Assembly (NCBI GenBank): GCA_025464735.1
Contig: JAODMX010000153.1
Coordinates: 1-6,114 of the forward strand
Direction: 5' to 3'
DNA: 6,114 nucleotides
Source of the DNA: Frondihabitans sp.
GTDB taxonomy: Bacteria > Actinomycetota > Actinomycetes > Actinomycetales > Microbacteriaceae
Shown here: positions 1 through 5,210 of the stretch, in pieces
Layout: each line of letters opens with the position of its first letter
Numbering within the stretch: the stretch's first letter is position 1
Translations under genes and position numbers: made by a program
The notes under the pieces: generated by a model
Database searches by the model: none
The model's input: the letters and a program-made list of their open reading frames with translations, nothing else
Told to the model about the DNA's origin: nothing

Positions 1-759
1 CGCGGCGCCGACCAGTGCGAACAGACCGATCGCGGTCTGGCCGAACCCGAACTGGGCGATGAGATGGAAGGCGATCGCCGTCCAGAACGCCGTGAAGGCG
101 CCGAAGATGAGCGCCTGGCTGATGGCCCGTCGCCGCAGTGGCTCGTGGTGGCGCACGAGCGTGAGCATCGAACGCAGCAGTTGGCCGTAGGGAGGCGGGT
201 CGACCGGGTGACGCTTGGGCAGGATCCTGGACAGCAGGATCGACAGCACCACCATCACCACCGCGCTCATCAGGTAGATCGACGACCATCCCCAGGCGGC
301 GGCGACGAAACTCGACAGCGTTCTGGCCAGCAGGATCCCAAGCAGAAGCCCCATCATGACCTGGCCGACCACGCGCCCGCTCTGCCCTTCCGGGGCGAGG
401 TTGGCGGCGATGGGGATGATCACCTGGACCACGACGCTCGTGACCCCGATCAGCACGGATACCGCCAGGAAGACCGAGAACGTCGGGGCGAATGCTGCGA
501 TGAGCAGGGCCGCTGCGGTGCCCAGCAGAGTCCACGCCGCCAGCCCGCGGTTCTCCACCTTGTCGCCGAGCGGCACGAGCACGATCATCCCGATCGCGTA
601 GCCGATCTGCGTCAGCGTGACGACGAGCGCCGCTGCGCCCTCGGTGACGTGGAAGTCGTGAGCGATGAGCCCGAGCAGCGGCTGCGAGTAGTAGATGTTG
701 GCGACCGTGAACCCACAGGTGAGGGCCATGACCACGGTGACGAGGCGAAGACTGCGCAC
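1..759 (-). CDS. MFS transporter, YnfM/AraJ-like, partial (C-terminus beyond the left edge)
   Basis: This is the N-terminal 253 codons of a major facilitator superfamily permease, read on the minus strand and cut by the window edge; full-length relatives are about 400 residues. About seven hydrophobic spans are visible: residues 7-29, 43-64, 73-92, 95-120, 130-153, 161-182 and 214-238. The first span contains ANIYYSQPLL, a signature of the YnfM/YgaY-like drug-efflux clade. The loop between spans 2 and 3 carries PLGDKVENRG, a form of MFS motif A. Span 5 contains GLLLGILLART, again typical of the clade. The family exports small molecules by proton antiport at the inner membrane; the substrate cannot be read from sequence. 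I chose the GTG at 759 because it lies 10 bases after the stop of the gene at 1129-770 and leaves a short basic lead (MRSLR) before span 1. The in-frame ATG at 729 would cut into that span. Neither start has a good Shine-Dalgarno sequence, so translation may be coupled to the upstream gene. Confidence 0.9.
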   Translation of the reverse strand, partial: MRSLRLVTVVMALTCGFTVANIYYSQPLLGLIAHDFHVTEGAAALVVTLTQIGYAIGMIVLVPLGDKVENRGLAAWTLLGTAAALLIAAFAPTFSVFLAVSVLIGVTSVVVQVIIPIAANLAPEGQSGRVVGQVMMGLLLGILLARTLSSFVAAAWGWSSIYLMSAVVMVVLSILLSRILPKRHPVDPPPYGQLLRSMLTLVRHHEPLRRRAISQALIFGAFTAFWTAIAFHLIAQFGFGQTAIGLFALVGAA

Positions 760-769
760 GTGCGGCGGC

Positions 770-1129
770 TCAGCGGACGGGGACCGTGGCAACGAGGAAT
801 CGCCGGACGAACGGGTACACCGTTCCGTGCGGCCCGGGCGGATAGGCCGCCAGGAGTGCGGCGGCGTGCTCCGCCTCGAAGGCGGTCGTGTCGTCGGCGT
901 CAAGGACGGAGAGCACCGGGCGGAGACGCGTGCCACGCCCCCGGTCGAGGACGGCGTCTGCGAGGAGTGGGCGCCAGCGCTCCGATCGGTCCTGGTCGCG
1001 GAGCAGCATGTGATCCGGGCTGTCGAAGTTCGCCGGCGCCTGCATCGTGAACGTCGCCCCCGCGGGCAGGGCGGCGAACCACCGCGTCATCAGCGAGGAG
1101 CGGTCGGGGTTCCGGCGTGTGGTGGTCAT
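770..1129 (-). CDS. Small protein of unknown function, upstream of the MFS gene
   Basis: This is a 119-residue protein that I do not recognise. Third codon positions are almost all G or C along the whole reading frame, which supports real coding. It begins MTTTRRNPDRSSLMTRWF and has a middle motif LLRDQDRSERWRPLL and a C-terminal HGTVYPFVRRFLVATVP. It has no cysteine, signal peptide or membrane segment and looks like a soluble cytoplasmic protein with a mixed helix/strand pattern. I chose the ATG at 1129 because a TATCGT hexamer (minus strand, 1142-1137) ends seven bases upstream, fitting a leaderless transcript. A GTG at 1162 would add 11 residues (MGCRRARIVEV) but would lie upstream of that hexamer. 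The gene is first in a probable two-gene operon with the transporter and diverges from the ada-alkA operon across 87 bases. A role in regulating or assisting the transporter, or in the alkylation response, is only a guess from position. Confidence 0.7.
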   Translation of the reverse strand: MTTTRRNPDRSSLMTRWFAALPAGATFTMQAPANFDSPDHMLLRDQDRSERWRPLLADAVLDRGRGTRLRPVLSVLDADDTTAFEAEHAAALLAAYPPGPHGTVYPFVRRFLVATVPVR

Positions 1130-1136
1130 GACCTCG

Positions 1137-1142
1137 ACGATA
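1137..1142 (-). promoter_or_regulatory. Candidate -10 element for a leaderless start of the 119-residue protein
   Basis: Read on the minus strand the hexamer is TATCGT, matching the TANNNT pattern of actinobacterial -10 boxes. It ends seven bases before the ATG at 1129, so transcription would begin at or within one base of the start codon. The GAGG just before the ATG leaves only two bases of spacing, too close for a normal ribosome site, which favours a leaderless reading. No convincing -35 box is visible 16-18 bases upstream. Confidence 0.35.
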
Positions 1143-1172
1143 CGCGCCCGCCGGCATCCCACTGCCGTGTCG

Positions 1173-1210
1173 TTTTTTCGCTAGTGACCCCCAGGATCCT
1201 GAGTCATTAT
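1173..1210 (+). promoter_or_regulatory. Candidate ada-alkA promoter with a 10-bp palindrome between -35 and -10
   Basis: Several elements line up ahead of the ATG at 1217. There is a run of six T at 1173-1178, a possible UP-like tract. GTGACC at 1184-1189 is a 4/6 match to TTGACA. The perfect palindrome CAGGATCCTG lies at 1192-1201. CATTAT at 1205-1210 is a 4/6 match to TATAAT and ends six bases before the ATG. There is no Shine-Dalgarno sequence, so the mRNA may be leaderless. The spacer between the two hexamers is 15 bases, shorter than the usual 16-18; promoters with a poor spacer are often activator-dependent, which would suit a gene activated by methylated Ada. The assignment is inference: I see no clear match to the E. 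coli Ada box, and the hexamers are imperfect. Confidence 0.35.
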
Positions 1211-1216
1211 TGAGCC

Positions 1217-2755
1217 ATGGAACTCGACGAAACGCAGGCGCGCGGCGCGGTAAAGAGCCGCGACCAGCGTTTCGACGGCGTCTTCTACACGGCCGTCCTC
1301 ACCACGAAGATCTACTGCCGGCCGAGCTGCCCGGCCCGCACCCCGAAGGACGCCAACATGCGGTTCTACCCGTCGGCAGCCGCCGCGCAGGCAGCCGGAT
1401 TCCGCGCCTGCAAGCGTTGCCGGCCCGATGCGACACCGGGCTCTCCGGAGTGGAACGTGCGCTCCGACACCGTGGCCAGGGCCATGCGGCTGATCGGCGA
1501 CGGCATCGTCGATCGTGACGGCGTTCCGAGCCTCGCAGCGCACCTCGGCTACAGCGTGCGCCAGATCGAACGGCTCCTTCAGGAGGAGCTCGGCGCCGGC
1601 CCGCTCGCCCTCGCCCAGGCGCAACGAGCGCAGTCCGCCCGCACCCTCATCGAGGCAACCGAGATGTCGATGACCGATATCGCCTTCGCGGCGGGGTTCT
1701 CCTCGGTCAGGGCGTTCAACGACGTCGTCCGCGCGACCTACGCCACGACACCGAGCGACCTGCGCGCGAACGTGCGGAAATCGCCTTCTGCACCACAGAG
1801 ATCCAGCGTCATCTCGCTTCGCCTGGCCTTCCGGCGGCCCCTCGATCCGTCCAACCTGCTCGGGCACCTGATCGCCACGGCCGTGCCGGGCGTCGAGGAG
1901 TACCGCGACGGCGCGTACCGGTCGACGCTGCGCCTCCCGCGCGGCTGGGGTATTGCCTCCGTCCGCCCGCCAGAGGGATCGGCGTTCCCGGTCACCCTCC
2001 ACCTCAGCGACGTCCGCGATCTCGCCGCCGCCGTGAGTCGCTGCCGTCGTCTGCTCGACCTCGACGCCGATCCGGTGGCGATCATGGCGGCGCTGGGCAC
2101 CGACTCGCGCCTTCGGGAGCTCGTTGAGGCTGTGCCCGGGCGTCGTGTGCCCCGGATCCTCGACCCCGAGTCGTTCGCCCTGCGCGCTGTCATCGGGCAG
2201 CAGGTCTCCACGGCCGCCGCGCGAACCCACACCGGTCGGTTGGTCGAGCGATTCGGCGAACCGATCGTCGACCCCGACGGAGGCCTGACCCGTCTCTTCC
2301 CGCGCGCCGCCGACGTCGTCGCCCGGGCGGACGAGGTCGACGACGTGCTGAAGATGCCCGCGACCCGTCGTCGTACCCTCCTCGCAATGGCCGGCGCGCT
2401 CGCGGACGGCACGGTCGAGCTCGGCGCAGGTGCCGACTGGCGGGCGGCGCGGCAGGCCCTCCTCGCGCTGCCCGGCATCGGCCCCTGGACGACCGAGACG
2501 ATCGCGATGCGAGCTCTCGGCGACCCCGACGCGTTCGTCGCGAGCGATCTCGGGGTGCTCAAGGCCGCTCGCTCGCTCGGGCTTCCCGGCGACGCCGTGG
2601 GCTTGGAGCGCGCGTCCCTGGCGTGGTCGCCCTGGCGCGCCTACGCCGTCCAATACCTGTGGGCACTCGCCCCGCACGCCGTGAACCACCCGCCCGAGAC
2701 GTCGCTCCCGCGATGGACACCCGAGGCGGCCATTCTCGAAGGAGTCAGCGCATGA
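1217..2755 (+). CDS. alkA: Ada-AlkA fusion: methylphosphotriester sensor, AraC-type activator and 3-methyladenine DNA glycosylase
   Basis: This 512-residue cytoplasmic protein joins regulation and repair of alkylated DNA. Residues 10-75 form the Ada N-terminal zinc domain, with the four cysteines C34, C38, C65 and C68 (YCRPSC and CKRC motifs). C34 is the expected acceptor of methyl groups from DNA phosphotriesters. Residues 85-183 are an AraC-type double helix-turn-helix (SLAAHLGYSVRQIERLL and MTDIAFAAGFSSVRAFND). Residues 198-310 match the AlkA N-terminal domain (VPGVEEYRDGAYRSTLRLP). Residues 318-480 are the HhH-GPD glycosylase fold, with the hairpin LPGIGPW at 418-424 and D444 aligned with the catalytic Asp238 of E. 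coli AlkA. The product should excise 3-methyladenine and similar lesions and, when methylated, activate its own operon. The same fusion is known in Mycobacterium. The stop overlaps the ogt start as ATGA. The ATG at 1217 gives a normal Ada N-terminus; no Shine-Dalgarno sequence precedes it. All key residues are present. Confidence 0.95.
   Translation: MELDETQARGAVKSRDQRFDGVFYTAVLTTKIYCRPSCPARTPKDANMRFYPSAAAAQAAGFRACKRCRPDATPGSPEWNVRSDTVARAMRLIGDGIVDRDGVPSLAAHLGYSVRQIERLLQEELGAGPLALAQAQRAQSARTLIEATEMSMTDIAFAAGFSSVRAFNDVVRATYATTPSDLRANVRKSPSAPQRSSVISLRLAFRRPLDPSNLLGHLIATAVPGVEEYRDGAYRSTLRLPRGWGIASVRPPEGSAFPVTLHLSDVRDLAAAVSRCRRLLDLDADPVAIMAALGTDSRLRELVEAVPGRRVPRILDPESFALRAVIGQQVSTAAARTHTGRLVERFGEPIVDPDGGLTRLFPRAADVVARADEVDDVLKMPATRRRTLLAMAGALADGTVELGAGADWRAARQALLALPGIGPWTTETIAMRALGDPDAFVASDLGVLKAARSLGLPGDAVGLERASLAWSPWRAYAVQYLWALAPHAVNHPPETSLPRWTPEAAILEGVSA
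2739..2744 (+). promoter_or_regulatory. Ribosome binding site fixing the ogt start
   Basis: AAGGAG lies inside the last codons of ada-alkA, seven bases before the ATG at 2752. It decides the start of the methyltransferase gene, because the reading frame stays open upstream to a codon at 2623 whose extra residues have no homology to the family. Confidence 0.8.
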
Positions 2756-3267
2756 GCTACACCGTCATCGAATCACCGATCGGCGACCTCACCCTCGTGG
2801 CCGACGACACGTCCGAGGCCCTCAAGGCCCTCTATATGGTCGGTCACCGTCACGCCCCCGAGCTCTCAGCTTTCGGCCCGCGGGTCGACGGAGACGACGA
2901 GCGCCGGATCTTCAGCACCGTGACAACGCAGCTCACCGAGTACTTCGGCGGAACCAGGCAGTCGTTCGATGTCGCCACGGCTCCGGTCGGCACTCCCTTC
3001 CAACTCGCCGTCTGGGAGGCCCTGCGGTCCATCCCGTTCGGCGAGACCCGGACCTACGGAGAACTCGCGATCACTCTCGGCAACCCGAAGGCGGTGCGTG
3101 CCGTCGGGCTCGCCAATGGCCGGAACCCGCTCAGCATCATCGTCCCGTGTCACCGCGTGATCGGCGCGAACGGGGCCATGACCGGCTTCGGGGGTGGAAT
3201 CGAGCGCAAGGAGTACCTGCTCGAGCTGGAGGGGTATCTCCCCGTGCATCCTGCGCTCTTTGCCTGA
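2752..3267 (+). CDS. ogt: Methylated-DNA--[protein]-cysteine S-methyltransferase (O6-alkylguanine repair)
   Basis: This 171-residue protein transfers the alkyl group from O6-methylguanine, and less well O4-methylthymine, to its own cysteine in a single-turnover reaction. The active site is PCHRVIG with acceptor C133 and partner H134. Upstream are the DNA-binding helix-turn-helix TRTYGELAITLGNPKAVRAVG with Y102, the base-flipping arginine R116, and hinge Asn N125 in GRNPLSI. All of these match the positions in human AGT. The tail TGFGGGIERKEYLLELEG is the usual family ending. Residues 1-80 form the variable N-terminal domain, starting with SPIGDLTLVA. Length is normal for Ogt (160-180). The start codon overlaps the ada-alkA stop (ATGA) and has a strong Shine-Dalgarno sequence, so the two proteins are made from one mRNA by translational coupling. 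In E. coli this activity is fused to Ada; here it is a separate protein and the glycosylase has taken its place. A more exact family name could be Ogt or AdaB. Confidence 0.96.
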   Translation: MSYTVIESPIGDLTLVADDTSEALKALYMVGHRHAPELSAFGPRVDGDDERRIFSTVTTQLTEYFGGTRQSFDVATAPVGTPFQLAVWEALRSIPFGETRTYGELAITLGNPKAVRAVGLANGRNPLSIIVPCHRVIGANGAMTGFGGGIERKEYLLELEGYLPVHPALFA

Positions 3268-3296
3268 AGCGCTCCCGGGCATGCGGCCGGGCGGCG

Positions 3297-3302
3297 TAGC
3301 CT
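3297..3302 (+). promoter_or_regulatory. Candidate -10 element for the DUF1992 gene
   Basis: TAGCCT fits TANNNT and would start transcription near 3308-3309, giving a leader of about 30 bases that includes the Shine-Dalgarno sequence. It sits in the 70-base gap after ogt. No clear -35 box is visible, so this is a weak call; read-through from the repair operon is the alternative. Confidence 0.3.
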
Positions 3303-3324
3303 GGGAGTGACGATCGAGCAGTGT

Positions 3325-3329
3325 GGAGG
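3325..3329 (+). promoter_or_regulatory. Ribosome binding site choosing the ATG start of the DUF1992 gene
   Basis: GGAGG lies eight bases before the ATG at 3338. A GTG at 3323 is in frame and overlaps this site, but it has no ribosome site of its own, so the longer form (five more residues, MEAWP) is less likely. Confidence 0.75.
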
Positions 3330-3337
3330 CCTGGCCG

Positions 3338-3925
3338 ATGGCGCCGAACGACAATCGCACCGAACGCGACCCCAGCGTCGCTGCCGCTCGCTACCGCATC
3401 GGCAAAGACGCGCCAGCTGAGCCGGAACGCGGCCCGACGGCCGACGAGCTCCGCGCGATCGCGAAGACGACGCTCGATCGGGCCATCGATCGCGGCGACT
3501 TCGACAACCTTCCGCTGGCGGGCAAGCCGCTTCCCGGCCTCGGATCCGGAACGTACGATCCCGACTGGTGGGTCAAGGCCCTCGTCGAGCGGGAGGGGCT
3601 GTCAGGCGTCGCGCCTCCAGCGCTGTCGCTCCGCACCGAGAACGAGAAGCTCGACGATCTGCTGGACACGATGGCGAGCGAAGCCTCCGTGCGCGCCACG
3701 GTCGCGGACTTCAACGCCCGGATCGTTGAGGCACGGCGCCAGCTGGCGGGCGGCCCGCCCGTCGTCACCCCGACGCGGGAGCCCGACCGCGAGGTCGCAC
3801 GCTGGCAGTCCCGCCGCGACGCCCGAAGGGCCGTCGCCGTCGCCGCTGCGGCGAGCGAAGCGTCGCCGCCCCCCAGTTGGCGCGAGCGTCGCCGGTCGGC
3901 GCGCGAGGCGCGTCGCCGCCCGTAG
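3338..3925 (+). CDS. DUF1992 (DnaJC28-like conserved domain) protein
   Basis: This 195-residue soluble protein carries the DUF1992 domain, also found at the C-terminal side of DnaJ homologue DnaJC28, but it has no J domain and no HPD motif. The domain spans about residues 35-125. Its signature IDRGDFDNLPLAGKPLP (50-66) is followed by YDPDWWVKALVEREG (73-87), both very close to the family consensus. An N-terminal segment of 34 residues and a C-terminal segment from about 140 are rich in Ala, Pro and Arg and probably disordered. The last 15 residues (SWRERRRSAREARRR) are strongly basic and could bind nucleic acid or membrane. The biochemical role of bacterial DUF1992 proteins is not established, and I assign none. 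The gene has its own Shine-Dalgarno sequence, lies 70 bases after ogt and converges with the AI-2E-family gene, so it is probably a single-gene unit. Confidence 0.88.
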   Translation: MAPNDNRTERDPSVAAARYRIGKDAPAEPERGPTADELRAIAKTTLDRAIDRGDFDNLPLAGKPLPGLGSGTYDPDWWVKALVEREGLSGVAPPALSLRTENEKLDDLLDTMASEASVRATVADFNARIVEARRQLAGGPPVVTPTREPDREVARWQSRRDARRAVAVAAAASEASPPPSWRERRRSAREARRRP

Positions 3926-3951
3926 TCTGCGCGCGCTGGCGCTCGCCGGGC

Positions 3952-5064
3952 TCAGACCTTCTCCCGCCAGCTACCCCGCGCCACGTATGTCACCATCACA
4001 TTGATGACGGCGACGGTCGGCACGGCGAAGAGCGCGCCGGGCACGCCCGCGATGTAAGAGCCGCCGGCCACCGCGAAGACGACGGCCAGCGGGTGGACCC
4101 GCACGGCGGTGCCCATCACCAGCGGTTGCAGCACGTGTGCCTCGAGGAGATGGACGCCGAGCACGCCCGCCAGCATGATCAGTGCCTGGAACGGCCCGAC
4201 GAAGATGAGGGCGATGATCACGGCGAATGCCCCCGAGACGATGGCGCCGACCACGGGAATGAACGAGGCGAGGAAGACGAGAACACCGATTGGCACGGCG
4301 AGAGGCAGGCCGAGGAAGAACGCAACCAGGCCGACGCCGAGGCCATCGACGGCGGCGACGAAGATCTGCACTCGGACGAAGGTCGCCAGCGTGGTCCAAC
4401 CGGACTGACCGGCGCCGTCGATCGCCGGACGAGCGCGGCGGGGGAACAGGCGCACGACCCACTTCCACACGCCCTCGCCATCGATCAGCATGAAGATCGT
4501 CGCGAAGATGGTCAGGAGGGCGTCCGCCACGAAGTGCCCCGCGCCCACTCCGAAGGCGGCCACACCGGAGAGCAACGTCTTACTGCTCGATTGAAGTGCC
4601 GTCAGCGCTTTGCCGATGTAATTGTTGTAATCGGAGCTCGTCAGGTTGAAGGGTGGTGCCGCGAGCGCCGCTTTGATTCGGTCGAAGGATGAGACCGACT
4701 CCTTCTCGAGGGCGGGAAGTCCCGCACGTACCTGCCACACGACGAGGAGGACGAGCCCCCCGAAGAGGACGAGAGCGCCGAGAAGGGTGACGACGATGGC
4801 CGCCCACTTCGGCCATCGTCGGTGCACGAGAGCCGTGACGACCGGCTTCAGCAACGCCGAGATGAGCAGTGCGATCAAGAAGGGCACGACGATCTCGCTC
4901 AGGGTCTCGATCAACCAGACGAGCGCCGCCAGGCAGGCGAGAACGACAAGGATCCGCCAGCCCCAGGCTCCGGCGATCTTCATACCGTTCGTGACGCTGC
5001 CGTCGCCCTCGGCGCGTCCGACGTTGTCGCCCGCGGGCGAGGCTTTGCTTCCGGGGAGTCTCAT
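3952..5064 (-). CDS. AI-2E/PerM-family transporter (DUF20)
   Basis: This 370-residue polytopic inner-membrane protein belongs to the AI-2E transporter family (YdgG/TqsA, PerM). Spans begin at about residues 37-52, 56-72 and 88-110. A hydrophilic loop of about 60 residues follows, then a long span ending in FMLIDGEGVWKWVVRLFPRRAR, a family hallmark. The C-terminal half has further spans with FLASFIPVVGAIVSG, LLEAHVLQPLVMGTAVRVHPLAVV and VPGALFAVPTVAVIN, all typical. Some members export the signal AI-2, while others act in sodium/proton exchange or osmotic stress, so the substrate is open. The start is uncertain. The frame is open to a GTG at 5151 (399 residues), but the ATG at 5064 lies downstream of a plausible promoter. 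An ATG at 4983 (343 residues) would begin just before the first span. None has a clear Shine-Dalgarno sequence. The gene converges with the DUF1992 gene (26-base gap) and diverges from the patatin gene. Confidence 0.92.
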   Translation of the reverse strand: MRLPGSKASPAGDNVGRAEGDGSVTNGMKIAGAWGWRILVVLACLAALVWLIETLSEIVVPFLIALLISALLKPVVTALVHRRWPKWAAIVVTLLGALVLFGGLVLLVVWQVRAGLPALEKESVSSFDRIKAALAAPPFNLTSSDYNNYIGKALTALQSSSKTLLSGVAAFGVGAGHFVADALLTIFATIFMLIDGEGVWKWVVRLFPRRARPAIDGAGQSGWTTLATFVRVQIFVAAVDGLGVGLVAFFLGLPLAVPIGVLVFLASFIPVVGAIVSGAFAVIIALIFVGPFQALIMLAGVLGVHLLEAHVLQPLVMGTAVRVHPLAVVFAVAGGSYIAGVPGALFAVPTVAVINVMVTYVARGSWREKV

Positions 5065-5096
5065 GGGTGCAGTCTGCTGCTTTCTGTGCCGATCGG

Positions 5097-5118
5097 GGGC
5101 AGCACGGGGGTGCTGTCC
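5097..5118. repeat. 22-bp dyad (hairpin or operator) in the leader of the AI-2E-family gene
   Basis: Two 9-base arms, GGGCAGCAC and GTGCTGTCC, flank a GGGG centre. Eight of nine arm positions are complementary, with one mismatch at 5099/5116. The inner six pairs are perfect. The dyad lies between the candidate -10 box at 5133-5138 and the ATG at 5064 on the minus strand, so it could be a repressor site or an mRNA leader hairpin. There is no T-run after it on either strand, so it is not a standard intrinsic terminator. Confidence 0.45.
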
Positions 5119-5132
5119 GGGGAGGGATACAG

Positions 5133-5138
5133 AATCTA
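5133..5138 (-). promoter_or_regulatory. Candidate -10 element for the AI-2E-family gene
   Basis: Read on the minus strand the hexamer is TAGATT (4/6 to TATAAT), in the most AT-rich part of the gap between the two divergent genes. Transcription would start near 5126, about 60 bases before the ATG at 5064. GTGACG (5164-5159) resembles a -35 box but lies 20 bases away, which is too far for a normal spacer. Weak call. Confidence 0.3.
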
Positions 5139-5198
5139 GACGCTTCTGCACCGCGATTCGTCACGGAACTCGTTCACCAGAGGCGGTGGTGGCGGTCG

Positions 5199-5204
5199 TA
5201 GGGT
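5199..5204 (+). promoter_or_regulatory. Candidate -10 element for a leaderless patatin-like gene
   Basis: TAGGGT fits TANNNT and ends six bases before the ATG at 5211, so the first transcribed base would be at or next to the A of the start codon. The AGGG inside the hexamer could instead be a poor ribosome site with seven bases of spacing. The two readings exclude each other and only transcript-end data can decide. No good -35 box is seen. Confidence 0.4.
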
Positions 5205-5210
5205 AGCGAC

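Noticed and set aside
220..229. Second copy of the palindrome CAGGATCCTG
   Set aside because: It lies inside the MFS coding sequence, where common codons (AGG ATC CTG) account for it; the flanks do not match those of the intergenic copy.
64..1050. Long plus-strand reading frame of 328 codons
   Set aside because: It is antisense to the clear MFS gene and the small minus-strand gene; its product is low-complexity and rich in Arg, His and Asp, as expected of a GC-rich shadow frame.
1181..2689. Minus-strand reading frame of 502 codons opposite ada-alkA
   Set aside because: It lies wholly antisense to the ada-alkA fusion, which has all its family motifs. The antisense product has no recognisable motif and owes its length to the lack of stop codons in GC-rich DNA.
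2623..2751. Longer version of the methyltransferase beginning 43 codons upstream
   Set aside because: The extension overlaps ada-alkA out of frame, has no family homology and no ribosome site, while ATG 2752 has AAGGAG at ideal spacing.
3274..3291. Inverted repeat CCCGG/CCGGG after ogt as a terminator
   Set aside because: The stem is only five pairs with an eight-base loop and no T-run follows; such repeats are expected by chance at this GC content.
3926..3951. Possible bidirectional terminator between the convergent DUF1992 and AI-2E-family genes
   Set aside because: Only short GCGC-type pairing is possible and there is no T-run on either strand.
3877..4692. Plus-strand reading frame of 271 codons opposite the AI-2E-family gene
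   Set aside because: The product is an Asp/Glu/His/Arg-rich shadow of a convincing membrane protein on the minus strand.
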